From contig NZ_JACJUG010000034.1 in assembly GCF_014174515.1 (NCBI RefSeq), positions 1-40,429 on the forward strand: 40,429 bases of DNA, written 5' to 3'. Origin of the DNA: Mitsuaria sp. WAJ17 (GTDB lineage: Bacteria; Pseudomonadota; Gammaproteobacteria; Burkholderiales; Burkholderiaceae_C). Below the pieces are notes generated by a model. That model had not been told where the DNA came from, searched no databases, and saw only the letters and a program-made list of their open reading frames with translations. A program made the translations under genes and the position numbers. The number at the start of each line of letters is the position of its first letter. Positions within the stretch are counted from its first letter, which is position 1. Below, one piece after another: positions 32,278 to 40,429 of this stretch.

Positions 32278-34140
32278 TCATACGCCCGGCTCTCGAATGG
32301 GCGCCACAGGGGCCGGCGACAGGGCCTTCAGTTCGGGCTTGACCACCAGGAAGCGGCCGATCACCAGAGCGTCCAGCGGCGTGCTGACGAAGGCCTCCAG
32401 GGCCTGGCGCGGTGTGCAGACCATGGGCTGCCCGCGCACATTGAAGGAGGTGTTGATGAGCACCGGCACGCCGCTGCGGCGGCCGAAGGCCTTGAGCAGG
32501 GCATGGAAGAGCGGATGGCTCCCGGCGCTGACCGTCTGCACCCGAGCGGTCTGGTCGGTGTGGCAGGCGGAGGGGATCTGTGCCCGCCGCCCGGGCCGCA
32601 GGCGATGGACGAACAGCATGAAGGGGGCGCCCAGTTCGTCCAGCGGCCCCGGCTCGAACCAGTCGCCAAATGCCTCCAGCGGCACGGCGGGTGCGACGGG
32701 GCGGAAATCCTCACGGTCCTTCAGCTCGTTGAGCCGCGCCTGCATGGCGGGATCGACGGGCGAGGCCAGGATGGACCGCGCCCCCAGGGCCCGCGGGCCA
32801 AACTCCATGCGGCCCTGGAACCAGCCCACGATGCGATGCGCCGCCAGCAGCTCGGCCGTGCGTCCGGCGACGTCGTCCATGCACTCGTAGTCCAGACGCG
32901 CCCACTGCAGCAGGGCCTCGATCTCCTGGTCCTCGAAGCTGGGGCCGTAGTAGACATGCTCCATCTGCCAGCGCCGCGGTGCCAGCGGGTAGATGGGCGC
33001 GGAGGCCGTGGCCCGGGTGCCGGCCAGGCGGTCCAGGGAGGAGTCGGCGCCGTCTTCCTGCTGGCGTTCGCGGGCATCGACCCACAGCGCCGCGCCCAGG
33101 GCGGTGCCGGCGTCGCCCGCTGCGGGCTGGACCCAGACGCCGTCGAAGAGCCCACTGTCACGCAGCCGGGCGTTCATCACGCAGTTCAGCGCCACCCCGC
33201 CGGCCATGGCCAGATGGCGTTCGCCGCTGGCCTCGCGCAGCCAGCGCGCCAGCTGGAGCACGGTCTCCTCCAGCAGGTCCTGCAACGAGGCGGCGAGGTC
33301 CAGCTGGCGTTCGTCCAGCCGGCTGCCGCTCTGACGGGCGGGTCCGAAGGCCCGCTCCATGTCCATTGGCATCAGCTCGTACTGGCCCTGCTCGCCGGTG
33401 CGCAGGTGCTCGCGCAGCAGGCCCGCATAGCGCGGCGTGCCCAGCGCGGCCAGCGCCATGACCTTGTACTCGTCGCTGGAGTGAAGAAAGCCCAGGTGGG
33501 CGGTGACGGACTCGTAGAGCAGGCCCAGGGAATGCGGCAGCAGGACCTCGCCCAGCGCGCTGTAGCGCTCGTCGTGGTAGCGGCCATAAGTGGTGGTGGC
33601 GCGCTCGCCGCGGCCGTCCAGCGTCATCACCGCGCAGCGCTCGAAGGGCGAGGCCAGGAAGGCGCTGGCCTGGTGGCAGAGGTGGTGGGCGACAAAGTGC
33701 CACTCGTAGGGCGCCTGATCGTGCCGGACGCCCGCGAAGCGAGAGCGGAGGTGGTGAGGCACCGCGTCCACCAGCAGTCGCGGCGCGCAACTCACATAGC
33801 TGGCGAAGAGCGGGTCCCAGGGGCTCTCCCAGGGCCCCCTGTCCTCGGCTGAGGGCTCCAGCGGCAGGCGCAGGCTGCCGTCGCGGGCGCGGGCGCCGAT
33901 GAAGAGCCGGGGATTGAAGCTGTAGGCCACATGGTCCACCTCGGCCAGGGTGATGCCGGCTGCGGCCAGGCAGTAATCGACGGCATGCCAGGGCAGCTCC
34001 CAGGCGGTGAAGGGCAGGGGGCGCTTGCCGTGCTTGACCCGGGTGAAGCGCTCTTCCTCCGCGGCGGCGATGAGCTGGCCGTCGTGCATCAGCGCGGCGG
34101 CGGGATCATGGAAGCAGGCGTTCAGTCCCAGGGTGATCAT
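32278..34140 (-). CDS. Carbamoyltransferase (NodU/CmcH family)
   Basis: 620 residues from ATG at 34138-34140, with AGGA upstream; the frame continues above it into non-homologous sequence. N-terminal Kae1-like domain: MITLGLNACFHDPAAALMHD, AAAEEERFTRVKHGKR, FVAHHLCHQASAFLASPFER with metal-binding His residues, and VMTLDGRGERATTT. Then LAMAGGVALNCVMNARL. C-terminal domain: VGWFQGRMEFGPRALGARSI, DREDFRPVAPAV and VPVLINTSFNVRGQPMV. These enzymes transfer carbamoyl phosphate to a sugar or antibiotic hydroxyl, as NodU does on Nod factor. In this setting a surface-glycan sugar is the likely acceptor. Divergent from ugd with facing sigma-54 promoters. Confidence 0.92.
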   Translation of the reverse strand: MITLGLNACFHDPAAALMHDGQLIAAAEEERFTRVKHGKRPLPFTAWELPWHAVDYCLAAAGITLAEVDHVAYSFNPRLFIGARARDGSLRLPLEPSAEDRGPWESPWDPLFASYVSCAPRLLVDAVPHHLRSRFAGVRHDQAPYEWHFVAHHLCHQASAFLASPFERCAVMTLDGRGERATTTYGRYHDERYSALGEVLLPHSLGLLYESVTAHLGFLHSSDEYKVMALAALGTPRYAGLLREHLRTGEQGQYELMPMDMERAFGPARQSGSRLDERQLDLAASLQDLLEETVLQLARWLREASGERHLAMAGGVALNCVMNARLRDSGLFDGVWVQPAAGDAGTALGAALWVDARERQQEDGADSSLDRLAGTRATASAPIYPLAPRRWQMEHVYYGPSFEDQEIEALLQWARLDYECMDDVAGRTAELLAAHRIVGWFQGRMEFGPRALGARSILASPVDPAMQARLNELKDREDFRPVAPAVPLEAFGDWFEPGPLDELGAPFMLFVHRLRPGRRAQIPSACHTDQTARVQTVSAGSHPLFHALLKAFGRRSGVPVLINTSFNVRGQPMVCTPRQALEAFVSTPLDALVIGRFLVVKPELKALSPAPVAPIREPGV

Positions 34141-34172
34141 GCGCAGGTCCTGCGGTGGAGGCGGCGAGGCTT

Positions 34173-34188
34173 GGCAATCGCGATGCCC
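34173..34188 (-). promoter_or_regulatory. Sigma-54 promoter for the carbamoyltransferase gene
   Basis: Minus-strand GGGCATCGCGATTGCC has GGCAT and perfect TTGC. Predicted leader about 22 bases. The element is itself near-palindromic, so the plus strand also shows GG-N10-GC (GGCAATCGCGATGC). Confidence 0.6.
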
Positions 34189-34219
34189 TCTCCTCGCGTG
34201 ACCTGCCCGGGGGCGCTGC

Positions 34220-34235
34220 GCAAATCCTGCCGCAA
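34220..34235 (-). promoter_or_regulatory. Candidate enhancer motif between carbamoyltransferase and ugd
   Basis: On the minus strand TTGCGGCAGGATTTGC differs from the 18688 site (TTGCGGCAAGACTTGC) at two bases. It is centred between the two facing promoters, about 32 bases from each -24 element. Confidence 0.45.
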
Positions 34236-34265
34236 GCTTGTTCATCGCCGGCTCGGGCATGGGCC

Positions 34266-34281
34266 GGGCATGCGGTCTGCC
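34266..34281 (+). promoter_or_regulatory. Sigma-54 promoter for ugd
   Basis: GGGCATGCGGTCTGCC has GGCAT at -24, N10 spacing and CTGC at -12. Predicted leader about 24 bases with the AAGGAG ribosome site inside it. Confidence 0.45.
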
Positions 34282-34315
34282 ACCGCCGGTGATCGACCCG
34301 CAGGAAGGAGTGCCG

Positions 34316-35806
34316 ATGGACGGCCCGATGATGAATGGATCCTCCTCGGCGCCGCGGCACCTTGCTGTGTTCGGCGCGGGGTATGTGGGCCTGGTCAGCG
34401 CGGCCTGCCTGGCCTGGCTGGGCCACGAAGTCGTCTGCGTGGACAGCCAGCCACGCCGGCTGCGCCAGCTGCGCCGCGGACGCCTGCCCTTCCATGAGCC
34501 CCTGCTGGGCGAACTGCTGCAGGAGCAACTGCGCACCGGCCGCCTGCGCTTCAGCAGCTCGGCGCGGGCAGCGGTGAACCATGGCGATGTGCTGTTCATC
34601 GCGGTCGGCACGCCCACCGCGGCGGATGGCGCGGCGGAGCTGGGGCAGGTGATGCAGGTGGCCGACGACATCGGTCGTCACATGCCGGGCCCGCGTCAGG
34701 TGGTGATGAAGAGCACCGTGCCCGTGGGCACGGGCGAGCGCGTGCGCCAGCGCATCCGCGAGCGTCTGGCGCAGCGGGGGGCGTGCTGGGCGCTGGCGGT
34801 GGCCTCCAATCCCGAGTTCCTGCGCGAGGGCCTGGCCGTGCAGGACTTCCTGCGGCCCGAGCGCGTGGTCGCCGGCAGTGACGATGCGCGGCTGCTCGAG
34901 CTGCTGCGCGAGCTGCATGCTCCCCTGCTGTCCGCCCAGCGGCCCTTCCTGGCCATGGATCTGCGCAGCGCCGAGCTGTGCAAGTACGCGGCCAATGTCA
35001 TGCTGGCCGCGCGCCTGAGCCTGATGAACGAGCTGGCCCTGCTGGCCGAGGGCCTGGGAGCCGACATCGAGCAGGTGCGCGAGGGCCTGGGACGCGACCC
35101 ACGCATCGGCCCGCTATTCCTGCGCGCCGGCTGCGGCTTCGGCGGTTCCTGCCTGCCCAAGGACCTGCGCGCCCTGCGCCACAGCGCCGCCATCCTGGGC
35201 CATGCCACGCCCATGCTTGATGCCATCGCGGCCAGCAACGAGCGCATGGTGGGCCTGCTGGAGGCCCGGGTCTGCGAGGCGCTGGGCGAGGACCTGCGCG
35301 GCCGCTGCATCGCGGTCTGGGGCCTGGCCTTCAAGCCGCAGACCGATGACGTGCGGGAGTCCCCCGCCCTGGCCCTGGTGCGGGCCCTGAGCCTGCGCGG
35401 CGCCCAGGTGCAGGCCTACGACCCCATGGCCGGAGCGGCCGCACTCGAGGCGCTGGGCGAGCTGCCCGGCTTCCAGCTGGCGGGCTCGGCCCTTGAGGCG
35501 CTGCAGCAGGCTGATGCCCTGCTGCTGGTCACCGACTGGCCGCAGTTCGCCGCGCTGCCGGGCGAGGCCCTGCGCGCCCGCCTGCGAGGGGCGCTGGTTC
35601 TCGACGGCCGCAATGCCCTGGATGGCCCGCAGCTGGCGGCTGCGGGCCTGCAGTACCGCGGCATCGGGCGGGCCGTCGCGAAGGCCGTGGTGCCCCCGGT
35701 CGAGGCCTGGCCGCAGGCCCCGGCCGGGAGGCCGACCCAGGAAGCCCCGGCCTGCGCCTGGCCGCGCCGGTCGGATCACGCCGTCAGCGCACGGTTGGCC
35801 GGCTGA
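34316..35806 (+). CDS. ugd: UDP-glucose 6-dehydrogenase
   Basis: 496 residues from ATG at 34316 with AAGGAG upstream. Cytosolic NAD-dependent enzyme oxidising UDP-glucose to UDP-glucuronate. Rossmann start LAVFGAGYVGLVSAACLAWL, VAVGTPTAADGAAELG, NPEFLREGLAVQDFLRPERV, CKYAANVMLAARLSLMNEL, the catalytic Cys (about 279) in CGFGGSCLPKDLRAL, and C-terminal GLAFKPQTDDVRESPALAL and DALLLVTDWPQFAALP. About 50 residues longer than usual owing to a Pro/Ala-rich tail. UDP-glucuronate is a precursor for acidic exopolysaccharides and uronic-acid glycolipids, matching the neighbouring polysaccharide genes. Confidence 0.93.
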   Translation: MDGPMMNGSSSAPRHLAVFGAGYVGLVSAACLAWLGHEVVCVDSQPRRLRQLRRGRLPFHEPLLGELLQEQLRTGRLRFSSSARAAVNHGDVLFIAVGTPTAADGAAELGQVMQVADDIGRHMPGPRQVVMKSTVPVGTGERVRQRIRERLAQRGACWALAVASNPEFLREGLAVQDFLRPERVVAGSDDARLLELLRELHAPLLSAQRPFLAMDLRSAELCKYAANVMLAARLSLMNELALLAEGLGADIEQVREGLGRDPRIGPLFLRAGCGFGGSCLPKDLRALRHSAAILGHATPMLDAIAASNERMVGLLEARVCEALGEDLRGRCIAVWGLAFKPQTDDVRESPALALVRALSLRGAQVQAYDPMAGAAALEALGELPGFQLAGSALEALQQADALLLVTDWPQFAALPGEALRARLRGALVLDGRNALDGPQLAAAGLQYRGIGRAVAKAVVPPVEAWPQAPAGRPTQEAPACAWPRRSDHAVSARLAG

Positions 35807-35885
35807 GAGCGGCGCCCATGGCCCTGTCCGTGGCACAGCGTCGCCTCCGGGACGGACAGCGACCCGCCGGGGCTGGAGTGCAGCG

Positions 35886-37523
35886 GTGTTGACCGAACTG
35901 CTGCTGCTCTTCGGCGCGGTGCTGCTGGCGCTGGCGCTCTCGCATCGTCTGCTGCGGCGGCTGCCGCTGACGGCGGCAGTGGTCTACCTGGTCGCCGGCT
36001 GGCTGGCCGGCCTGGTGTTGGGCGCGCCGCCCATGGACCTGTGGACGCGGCATGCCTCCCTCCTGGCCCTGGGGACCGAGCTGGCCCTGCTGATGTCGCT
36101 GTTCGCCGTGGGCCTGCGCCTGCGCGTGGGACCCCAGTTGCATCCCTGGCGGCTGGCCCTGCTGATGGCGGGCCCCGGGGTGGTGCTGGCCATGGGCCTG
36201 GGTTGTGCGGCGGGCGTGTATCTGCTGGCGCTGCCCTGGCCGGCCGCCCTGTTGCTGGCCTGCATCCTGGCGCCCACCGACCCGGTGCTGGCCTCGGAGG
36301 TGCAGGTCCGTTCGGAGTCCGACCGCGACGCGCTGCGGCTGGCTCTCACGGCCGAAGGCGCGCTCAACGACAGCAGCGTGTTCCCCGCCGTGATGCTGGC
36401 CCTGGGCCTGCTGGGCCTGCATGCGCTGGGCGTTGGCGGGCCGCTGGAAAGCCCGCGCTGGTGGCTGCAGGATCTGCTGTGGCCCATGACTGGCGGCGCC
36501 CTGCTGGGCCTTGGCCTGGGGGCGCTGCTGGGACGCCTGCTGTGCCTGCGCTGGGTGCAGGGCGAGCTGCTGGTGCGTGACGAGCTCCTCTACGCCGGCA
36601 CCGTGGTCCTGGCCTGCGGTCTTGCGCGGCTGACCCTCACCTCGACCTTTCTTGTGGTCTTCTGCACCGGCCTGGTCCTGCTGCAAGCCTTGCGCGACGA
36701 GACCTCCGCAGACGCCGGCTCCTCCCTGCCCGAGCGCTTGCATGCCTTTGGCTCGCGCATCGAGCGCCTGGTGGAGGCGGTGTCGGTGCTGGCCCTGGGC
36801 CTGGCCCTGCACAGCGTGCGCCTCACGGCATGGACGCTGGCATTCGCCCTGGTCCTGATGTTGGTGGTGCGGCCGCTGTCAGTGTTGCCGCTGCTGAGGG
36901 GACAGGACTTGCTGCCTGGGCAGCGCCGCCTGCTGGCCTGGTTCGGCATTCGCGGGCTGGGCTCGCTGTTCTACCTGAGCGTGGCCCTGGAGAACGGCCT
37001 GAGCGGCCCGGTGGCCGAGACCCTGATCGCGGCGACGCTGCTCAGCGTGGCCTTGTCCATCCTGCTTCACGGGATCTCGGTGACGCCCATGATGACCGCC
37101 TATCGACAGCGCCGCGGCCCGGGGCCGCGGCAGCCTGAACCCGCCGACGGGGCCTCAACGCGCGCGCCCGCGGCGCACCAGATTGACGATGGCCAGCAGG
37201 ATGACGGCGCCCAGCAGCGACACGGCCAGCGCCCCGATGTTGAAGACGCCCTGGTTGATCGTCGGAATGCCCAGGATGGGCGAAATGAAGATGCCGGCGA
37301 TGGCGGCACCCACGATGCCCACGACGACGTTGAGCAGCAGGCCCTGCTGTCCGTCCGTACGCATCAGCAGGCTGGCCACCCAGCCGATCAGACCACCCAT
37401 GACGAGCAGCACGATGAGATTGACCATGAAGAATCCTCCTATAAGGCCCGATGGGGCCAGGCCCGTGACTCCGGCAATCCCTGTGCCACCGGGTGCGGCC
37501 CCCGCGCCGCAAGCAGACCGTGA
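35886..37523 (+). CDS. Cation/proton antiporter (CPA1 family) with an anomalous C-terminal tail
   Basis: Start GTG at 35886 with GGAG seven bases upstream. About 415 residues form a Na+/H+ exchanger-type membrane domain: LTAAVVYLVAGWLAGLVLGA, ACILAPTDPVLASEVQ with the PTDP motif, GALNDSSVFPAVML with the ND pair expected in the ion path, RDELLYAGTVVLACGLARLT, SVLALGLALHSV, and FGIRGLGSLFYLSVALENGL (FGIRG motif). After the last helix the frame continues about 130 codons, ending at 37523 and running antisense through glsB; that tail is Gln/Asp/His-rich and looks non-native. A different frame stops at 37136-37138, just after the hairpin at 37112-37130, so a one-base indel near there would give a normal end. 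Confidence 0.8.
   Translation: MLTELLLLFGAVLLALALSHRLLRRLPLTAAVVYLVAGWLAGLVLGAPPMDLWTRHASLLALGTELALLMSLFAVGLRLRVGPQLHPWRLALLMAGPGVVLAMGLGCAAGVYLLALPWPAALLLACILAPTDPVLASEVQVRSESDRDALRLALTAEGALNDSSVFPAVMLALGLLGLHALGVGGPLESPRWWLQDLLWPMTGGALLGLGLGALLGRLLCLRWVQGELLVRDELLYAGTVVLACGLARLTLTSTFLVVFCTGLVLLQALRDETSADAGSSLPERLHAFGSRIERLVEAVSVLALGLALHSVRLTAWTLAFALVLMLVVRPLSVLPLLRGQDLLPGQRRLLAWFGIRGLGSLFYLSVALENGLSGPVAETLIAATLLSVALSILLHGISVTPMMTAYRQRRGPGPRQPEPADGASTRAPAAHQIDDGQQDDGAQQRHGQRPDVEDALVDRRNAQDGRNEDAGDGGTHDAHDDVEQQALLSVRTHQQAGHPADQTTHDEQHDEIDHEESSYKARWGQARDSGNPCATGCGPRAASRP
37112..37130. repeat. GC palindrome at the antiporter's natural end
   Basis: CCGCGGCCC (37112-37120), one G, then GGGCCGCGG (37122-37130). 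It may be an unusual terminator without T-run, and is a likely place for a sequencing indel. Confidence 0.5.
37155..37427 (-). CDS. GlsB/YeaQ/YmgE family small membrane protein
   Basis: 90 residues from ATG at 37425-37427 with TAGGAGGA, a near-perfect ribosome site. Three membrane helices: MVNLIVLLVMGGLIGWVASL, LLLNVVVGIVGAAIAGIFIS and FNIGALAVSLLGAVILLAIV, plus a basic end (RRGRAR). The family was called transglycosylase-associated, but the role is unproved; members are induced by stress in many bacteria. It has the best sigma-54 promoter in the window, which lies inside the beginning of the divergent gene. Confidence 0.9.
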   Translation of the reverse strand: MVNLIVLLVMGGLIGWVASLLMRTDGQQGLLLNVVVGIVGAAIAGIFISPILGIPTINQGVFNIGALAVSLLGAVILLAIVNLVRRGRAR

Positions 37524-38433
37524 GGACGCGCCTGGCTTGCGCGGTCTCGCAGGCGCCGTCTGGCAAGACTTCGCCGGCGCCGCCAATGCCTGGCTGGACG
37601 ACTACGCTCCCAGCATGGGCGCGGCCCTGTCCTTCTACACCCTGTTCTCGCTCACGCCCCTGCTGCTGATCGTGATCTCGCTGGCCGGCCTGGTCTTTGG
37701 TGCGCCGGCCGCGCGCGCGGCCATCCTGGCGCAGTTCGGCGCGCTGGCCGGGCCTGACATCGCGCTGCTGCTGGACGCCATGCTGAGCAGCCTGGATCGC
37801 CCAGCGGCCGGGCTGCTGGGCGTGGCGCTGGGCGTGCTGAGCCTGCTGGTGGGCGCGACCACGGTGTTCGGCGAGCTGCAGAACGCCATGGACAGGATCT
37901 GGCGCATCGCCCACCAGGGCCGCGGCGGGGGCTGGAAGGTCCTGCGATCGCGTCTGCGGGCCCTGGGCCTGGTGCTGAGCCTGGGGTTCTTGCTGATCGT
38001 CTCGCTGCTGGCCAGCGCGACGCTGGCGGCCCTGCGCGAGCGCTGGGATCCCTGGGCGCACCTGTGGCTGCCGCTGGCGCAGGGGCTGGACTTCGGGCTG
38101 AGCTGGATCCTGGTGAGCGCGATGTTCGGCATGATCTACAAATGGGTGCCCCAGGTGCAGCTGCGCTGGCGCGAGGTGCTGGGTGGTGCGGCCCTGGCGG
38201 CCCTGCTGTTCACCCTGGGCAAGTCCTTGATCGCGCTGTACATCGCGCACAGCGGACTGGCCTCGCCCTTCGGCGCAGCGGGCTTCCTGGTGGTGTTGCT
38301 GCTGTGGGTGTACTACGCCGCGCTGATCTTCCTGTATGGCGCCGAGCTCACTCGGGCGGGCGCCCGGCGTCGGGCGGCACAGGGCCGGCCTCGCCAACCT
38401 GGCCGGCCCCCGGCACCGGATGCCCCGGGCTGA
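37465..38433 (+). CDS. YihY/BrkB-family membrane protein (UPF0761)
   Basis: About 322 residues. The start is uncertain: GTG at 37465 is shown, ATG at 37426 would overlap the glsB start, and GTG at 37482 is another choice. Homology is clear from AVWQDFAGAANAWLDDYAPS and MGAALSFYTLFSLTPLLLIV, through VGATTVFGELQNAMDRIWRI, VSAMFGMIYKWVPQVQLRWR, EVLGGAALAALLFTLGKSLI and VVLLLWVYYAALIFLYGAEL. Six helices are expected. Once mistaken for RNase BN, the family's function is not settled; it is often found with stress genes. The tail is Arg/Pro-rich. Confidence 0.85.
   Translation: MTPAIPVPPGAAPAPQADREDAPGLRGLAGAVWQDFAGAANAWLDDYAPSMGAALSFYTLFSLTPLLLIVISLAGLVFGAPAARAAILAQFGALAGPDIALLLDAMLSSLDRPAAGLLGVALGVLSLLVGATTVFGELQNAMDRIWRIAHQGRGGGWKVLRSRLRALGLVLSLGFLLIVSLLASATLAALRERWDPWAHLWLPLAQGLDFGLSWILVSAMFGMIYKWVPQVQLRWREVLGGAALAALLFTLGKSLIALYIAHSGLASPFGAAGFLVVLLLWVYYAALIFLYGAELTRAGARRRAAQGRPRQPGRPPAPDAPG
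37473..37488 (-). promoter_or_regulatory. Sigma-54 promoter for glsB, inside the divergent gene
   Basis: Minus-strand TGGCACAGGGATTGCC matches TGGCAC-N5-TTGC without mismatch. Predicted transcription start near 37462, 35 bases before the glsB ATG. Confidence 0.8.
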
Positions 38434-38562
38434 CCAGGCTGTCCACCGCGGCGCCCGGATCTTCCTCACCGGCCGTGGACAAGGACTCAACGGCCGCGGG
38501 ACAGGGAACGGCTGGTGTCGCGCGCGGCCGGGCGGCCTGCTGCTGCCGAGGCTGGCGGCGCT

Positions 38563-39687
<1,125 letters not shown>

Positions 39688-39743
39688 TGCGCCGGCGGGA
39701 GGCTGGGGGAAGCGCTGTCTGTAGCTGTGCATGCGGTGCTGTT

Positions 39744-39759
39744 GGCAAGCAGGGTGCCC
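39744..39759 (-). promoter_or_regulatory. Sigma-54 promoter for glf
   Basis: Minus-strand GGGCACCCTGCTTGCC contains GGCAC-N5-TTGC exactly. Transcription would start near 39733, about 46 bases before ATG at 39687. Confidence 0.75.
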
Positions 39760-39840
39760 GGGCCGCTGCGGCAGCCCTTCGATGGCGTGTGATGCCATGC
39801 CGAGGGCAGGCTCCCGACCCGGCCAACCCCGGCGGCGATG

Positions 39841-39856
39841 CGGCACGTCGATTGCC
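39841..39856 (+). promoter_or_regulatory. Sigma-54 promoter for the second DUF883 gene
   Basis: CGGCACGTCGATTGCC contains GGCAC-N5-TTGC exactly. Predicted leader about 58 bases. Confidence 0.75.
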
Positions 39857-39924
39857 GCGGGGCCTCACCCCCGCTGGCCGCCGGCTGGCGGTTCCCTGCA
39901 TTGCAAGCACACAGGAGGTGAGCC

Positions 39925-40371
39925 ATGGCGTCATCCGCTTCGAATCTATCGTCTTCCCCGAGTTCCACCGGCGCGTCCGGCGCGTCAAGGGACAGCGTCC
40001 CGCGCAGCGAGGATCTGCTCAGCCCGGGGGGCGAAGACCGCCCGGCCCGCGGCCAGGGCGGCAACGCGCTGCATCAGCATCATGTAGGCACCGAGGGTGC
40101 AGAGCGCTCGGGCAAGGAAGCGCTGGACCGTTGGGTCGAGCGTCTGCATGCCGGCATCGACCGACTGGCCGGGGCCGCCGCGCCGCGCCTGCAGCGCCTG
40201 CAGGACGGTGTGAGCGCGACCCGGAGCACCCTGCGCCGCCAGGCCCATCTGGTCCGTGAGGATGGCGAGGAATGGGCCGAGAGCCTGCGCTGCACCGTGC
40301 GTGAGCATCCAGTGACGGCGGTGGCCCTGGCCGCCGCCGTCGGCCTGCTGCTGGGTCGGCTGAACCGATGA
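39925..40371 (+). CDS. DUF883 / YqjD-ElaB family protein, second copy
   Basis: 148 residues from ATG at 39925 with AGGAGGT upstream. A Ser-rich N-terminus (MASSASNLSSSPSSTGASGA) of about 60 residues precedes the helical domain (SGKEALDRWVERLHAGIDRL, LQDGVSATRSTLRRQAHLVR) and the family C-terminus TVREHPVTAVALAAAVGLLL followed by GRLNR. It is longer than the copy at 12025 by the disordered N-terminus and is not a simple duplicate. An inverted repeat at 40389-40419 follows. By analogy with YqjD it may sit in the inner membrane in stationary phase. Confidence 0.87.
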   Translation: MASSASNLSSSPSSTGASGASRDSVPRSEDLLSPGGEDRPARGQGGNALHQHHVGTEGAERSGKEALDRWVERLHAGIDRLAGAAAPRLQRLQDGVSATRSTLRRQAHLVREDGEEWAESLRCTVREHPVTAVALAAAVGLLLGRLNR

Positions 40372-40388
40372 ACCCGCGGCCTTGAGCC

Positions 40389-40419
40389 GGCCAGGCTGCC
40401 CAGCGCGGGCTGCCTGGCC
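40389..40419. terminator. Inverted repeat after the second DUF883 gene
   Basis: GGCCAGGC (40389-40396) pairs with GCCTGGCC (40412-40419), and inner GCCC pairs with GGGC, around a five-base loop with one T-T mismatch. No T-run is visible before the window ends. Confidence 0.45.
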
Positions 40420-40429
40420 CAGCGGCTCA

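Noticed and set aside
35831..35850. TGGCACAGCGTCGCC upstream of the antiporter
   Set aside because: The -24 half is perfect but the distance to GC is one base short and the -12 half is CGCC; sigma-54 tolerates spacing changes poorly.

Overview
The window reads as high-GC chromosomal DNA of a betaproteobacterium, most likely Burkholderiales. The evidence is strong G/C third-position bias, heptokinase and heptose nucleotidyltransferase as separate genes, and the style of the glycosyltransferase, carbamoyltransferase and UDP-galactopyranose mutase genes. No rRNA, tRNA, CRISPR array, transposase or phage structural gene was seen. The assignment is an inference from gene content.

Layout. (1) 1-3464, minus strand: ADP-heptose genes hldC, hldA and gmhA, then a family-1-like glycoside hydrolase and the start of a glycosyltransferase at the left edge. 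(2) 3613-8686: a hybrid sensor kinase whose membrane N-terminus is in another frame, a small membrane protein, and an NtrC-type sigma-54 activator. (3) 8626-11557, minus strand: a GT4 glycosyltransferase, gmhB and an SDR. (4) 12025-14055, plus strand: DUF883, holin-like membrane protein, a membrane-anchored protein and DUF421. (5) 14139-18575, minus strand: a PA2169-type protein, a second hybrid kinase, an AI-2E family permease and a BON lipoprotein. (6) 18980-20428: rpoN2, a sigma-54 gene. (7) 20451-28412: small stress-type genes (lipoprotein, PRC-barrel, CBS, DUF4142, Pro-rich protein), an SDR lacking its catalytic Tyr, a GT4, a PAP2 phosphatase and a DUF2334 deacetylase. (8) 28441-32208: HPII-type catalase, an OmpA-like lipoprotein and a 65-residue protein. 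(9) 32278-40371: carbamoyltransferase, ugd, a cation/proton antiporter, glsB, a YihY/BrkB protein, glf and a second DUF883 gene.

The main result is regulatory. Almost every transcription unit is preceded, at a plausible distance from its start codon, by a sigma-54 -24/-12 element (GG-N10-GC). Eight of these contain GGCAC-N5-TTGC exactly, and one lies just ahead of rpoN2 itself. Several control regions also share a 16-bp motif close to TTGCGGCARGAYTTGC, at typical enhancer distance. The window therefore looks like an RpoN2-governed island joining envelope-stress genes of the kind sigma-S controls in E. coli (catalase HPII, BON, DUF883, GlsB) with surface-polysaccharide genes (ADP-heptose, UDP-glucuronate, UDP-galactofuranose, carbamoylation, glycosyltransferases). 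The activator at 7007-8686 and the flanking hybrid kinases are the obvious candidates for the signal input.

Three frame anomalies occur at or near G/C runs or a GC-rich palindrome: about 172-178, 6165-6169 and 37112-37130. They may be sequencing indels or real frameshifts, and the raw reads should be examined there.
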